From Polaromonas sp. YR568 (GTDB lineage: Bacteria; Pseudomonadota; Gammaproteobacteria; Burkholderiales; Burkholderiaceae_C), in contig CAMCUN010000029.1 in assembly GCA_945878995.1 (NCBI GenBank), forward strand, positions 1-45,195: a stretch of 45,195 nucleotides of DNA, given 5' to 3'. Shown piece after piece: positions 43,185 to 45,195 of this stretch. The notes beneath the pieces were generated by a model. That model was given only the letters and a program-made list of their open reading frames with translations, searched no databases and was not told the origin of the DNA. Position numbers and translations under genes: made by a program. Positions within the stretch are counted from its first letter, which is position 1. Each line of letters starts with the position of its first letter.

Positions 43185-44417
43185 ATGCCCGCCTACTCCT
43201 ACGAGGCCGTAGACACCGAAGGCCGCCCCAGCCGGGGCATGGTCGAGGCCGACACCGCCCGCAGTGCCCGCAGCCAACTGCGCAGCCGAGGCTTGGTGGC
43301 CCTGAGCGTGCAGGTTGTTGAAAGCGGCTCGTCCAGCCAGCCCAAGCCCGGCCTGCTGCAGCGCCAGTTGTGGACGCCGCGCGCCTTCAACGCCTTGAAG
43401 CTCGCCATCCACACCCGCCAACTCGCCGGCCTGGTGCGCGCCGGTCTGCCGCTAGAGCGCGCCCTCACCGTGCTGGCCGAGGAGGCCGAAGACGAGCGCC
43501 AACAGGCCGTGCTCTCGGCCCTGCGCGCCGAGGTCAACGCGGGCGCCAGCTATGGCAAATCCCTGGCCCAGTTTCCCGCCGAATTTGACGCCACCTACCG
43601 CGCCGTGATTGCCGCCGGCGAGCAAGGCGGCGCCTTGGGCGAGGTGCTCGAACGCCTGGCGCAAGACCTGGAAGACGCCCTGGCCTTGCGCAGCAAGTTG
43701 GTTGGCGCCGCACTCTACCCCGGCATCGTCAGCCTGATTGCGCTGGCCATCGTGGTTTTTTTGCTGGGTTTCGTGGTGCCTCAGGTGGCCGAGGTGTTCA
43801 CGGGCAACAAGCGCGCCCTGCCCCCCCTCACCGTGGCCATGCTCTGGCTGAGCAGCGTGGTGCGCAGCCACGGCCTGCTGGCCCTCATGGCGCTGGGCCT
43901 GTTTGCGGTGGCTGGCCGGCTGGCGCTCAAGCGCCCCGCGCTGCGCCTGCAGGCCGACGCCGCCTGGCTCACCTTGCCGCTGCTGGGCCGTCTGGCCCGC
44001 AGCTACAACGCCGCCCGCTTTGGCTCCACCTTGTCGCTGCTGACTTCGGCCGGTGTGCCCATGCTCAGGGCCTTGCAAGCGGCGGCCGACACCTTGAACA
44101 ACTGCGCCATGCGCGCCGACGCCGAGCAAGCCCTGGTGCTGGTGCGCGAAGGCGCGCCCCTGGCCTCGGCGCTGAGCGGCTTCAAGCGCTTTCCGCCACT
44201 CTTGGTGATGTTCACGCGCCTGGGCGAGCAAACCGGCACCCTGCCCGACATGCTGCAACGCGCCGCCGCCCAGCTCAGCGCCGAAGTCCAGCGCCGCGCC
44301 ATGCGCATCGCCACCTTGCTCGAGCCCCTGCTGATTGTGGCCATGGGCGGCGTGGTCATGCTCATCGTCCTGGCCGTGTTGCTGCCCATCATGGAGCTCA
44401 ACCAGTTGGCGCGTTGA
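43185..44417 (+). CDS. gspF: Type II secretion platform protein GspF
   Basis: This 410-residue polytopic inner-membrane protein is the rotor-like platform of the system. It begins with YSYEAVDTEGRPSRGMVEAD and contains two homologous T2SSF domains (about 75-195 and 278-400), with RQLAGLVRAGLPLERALTVL and SLLTSAGVPMLRALQAAADT as equivalent openings. Membrane helices are near 175-200 (LIALAIVVFLLGFVVPQV), 225-245 and 380-405 (GGVVMLIVLAVLLPIMELNQ). The length is typical. A REP array starts about 60 bases after the stop; no gspG follows within the window. Confidence 0.95.
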   Translation: MPAYSYEAVDTEGRPSRGMVEADTARSARSQLRSRGLVALSVQVVESGSSSQPKPGLLQRQLWTPRAFNALKLAIHTRQLAGLVRAGLPLERALTVLAEEAEDERQQAVLSALRAEVNAGASYGKSLAQFPAEFDATYRAVIAAGEQGGALGEVLERLAQDLEDALALRSKLVGAALYPGIVSLIALAIVVFLLGFVVPQVAEVFTGNKRALPPLTVAMLWLSSVVRSHGLLALMALGLFAVAGRLALKRPALRLQADAAWLTLPLLGRLARSYNAARFGSTLSLLTSAGVPMLRALQAAADTLNNCAMRADAEQALVLVREGAPLASALSGFKRFPPLLVMFTRLGEQTGTLPDMLQRAAAQLSAEVQRRAMRIATLLEPLLIVAMGGVVMLIVLAVLLPIMELNQLAR

Positions 44418-44479
44418 AGAGGGTTTGATGCTGGCCTGATGGCGGTTTTGGGCGTGAGGATATGCCCGTTGACCGACAC

Positions 44480-45195
44480 GATTCGCCAGCAGGCTGGCTC
44501 CTACAAAGACAAAGGCCTGGCTTTTTCCCCTGTGGGAGCTGGCCTGCCAGCGAATGTTCGCCTGCGGTGATGCACGTTGACCGGCACGATTCGCCAGCAG
44601 GCTGGCTCCTACAAGGGGCTCCAGGTGTTTTGCATTTGTAGGAGCTGGCCTGCCGGCGATTTAGGGCGTGAGGACATGCCTGTTGACCGGCACGATTCGC
44701 CAGCAGGCTGGCTCCTACAAGGGGCCCCCAGGTGTTTTGTATTTGTGGGTGCTGGCCTGCCGTCGATTTTGGGCGTGAGGGCATGCCTGTTGACCGGCAC
44801 GATTCGCCAGCAGGCTGGCTCCTGCAAGGGGCCCCAGGTGTTTTGTATTTGTGGGCGCTGGCTTGCCGGTGATTGTGGGCGTGAGGTCATGCCCGTTGAC
44901 CGGCACGATTCGCCAGCAGGCTGGCTCCTACAAGGGGGCCCAGTTGTTTTGTATTTGTGGGTGCTGGCCTGCCGGCGGTTGTGGGCGTGAGGGCATGCCT
45001 GTTGACCAGCACGATTCGCCAGCAGGCTGGCTCCTACAAGGGGGCCCGGTGCTTTGCATTTGTGGGAGCTGGCCTGCCGGCGATTTTGGGCGTGAGGTCA
45101 TGCCGTCGACCGGCATGATTCGCCAGCAGGCTGGCTCCTACAAGGGGCTCCAGGTGTTTTGCATTTGTAGGAGCTGGCCTGCCGGCGATTTAGGG
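44480..45195. repeat. REP-like tandem array E (seven units, runs off the window edge)
   Basis: Arms GATTCGCCAGCAGGCTGGCT begin at 44480, 44588, 44694, 44801, 44907, 45013 and 45117 (spacings 108, 106, 107, 106, 106, 104). Each is paired about 50 bases later with an inverted arm of the type GTAGGAGCTGGCCTGCCGGC. The first arm is nearly invariant, while the inverted arms vary (GTGGGTGC, GTGGGCGC, GTCGA). The array continues past the edge. No gene is seen from 44418 to the end. Confidence 0.9.

Overview
This is a GC-rich, gene-dense window with short intergenic gaps, many 1-4 base start/stop overlaps and mostly Burkholderiales-type gene content: a DctPQM TRAP system, an Anbu proteasome-like protein, DUF2069, a fused oxoprolinase, and type II secretion genes in the order L-M-N-D-E-F. 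I infer a betaproteobacterium, probably of the family Comamonadaceae; no rRNA or tRNA gene is present to confirm this. It reads as chromosomal core genome. I saw no transposase, phage or plasmid gene.

Layout from left to right. (1) ybbA (-) diverges from tesA-selU (+). (2) A fused HyuA/HyuB 5-oxoprolinase-type enzyme and its upstream MarR-like regulator (-) diverge from a TRAP transporter operon dctP-dctQ-dctM (+), which runs on into the fluoride channel gene crcB. (3) A small membrane protein and a DUF6152-type exported protein (+) face a NYN-domain protein (-). (4) An AT-rich gap precedes an rfaH-like NusG paralogue (+), which converges on a wza-type/Wzz-type polysaccharide export pair (-). 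(5) mutS, an Anbu peptidase and an alpha/beta hydrolase form an overlapping operon (+). (6) uppP (-) diverges from glnS (+). (7) A CBS-domain gene, aroC and an HcaT-like MFS gene lie on the minus strand; a pentanucleotide microsatellite sits between the CBS gene and aroC. (8) A MetY-type sulfhydrylase and a hydrolase (+) face a ParDE toxin-antitoxin pair and a YihY/BrkB membrane protein (-). (9) A DUF2069 protein, a GlcD-type FAD oxidoreductase, thyA and folA (+) are followed by gspL-M-N-D-E-F (+).

The most striking non-coding component is a family of REP-like palindromes (GTAGGAGC followed by a GC-rich hairpin). They occur as inverted pairs forming BIME-like tandem arrays at five places: 2584-2723, 10717-10912, 22296-22792, 25588-26130 and 44480-45195. 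Two arrays keep an almost exact 103-base period. Three of the five lie between convergent gene ends, one lies between two plus-strand genes, and one runs off the window edge. No REP-associated transposase (RAYT) is visible, so the elements would have to be mobilised in trans.

Other regulatory structure includes a perfect palindromic operator at parDE, an 11-base-period direct repeat between the hydantoinase regulator and the TRAP operon, tandem 12-base repeats upstream of the wza-type gene, and a two-hairpin leader before the rfaH-like gene. Functions are assigned from recognised family motifs only; no database search was possible.
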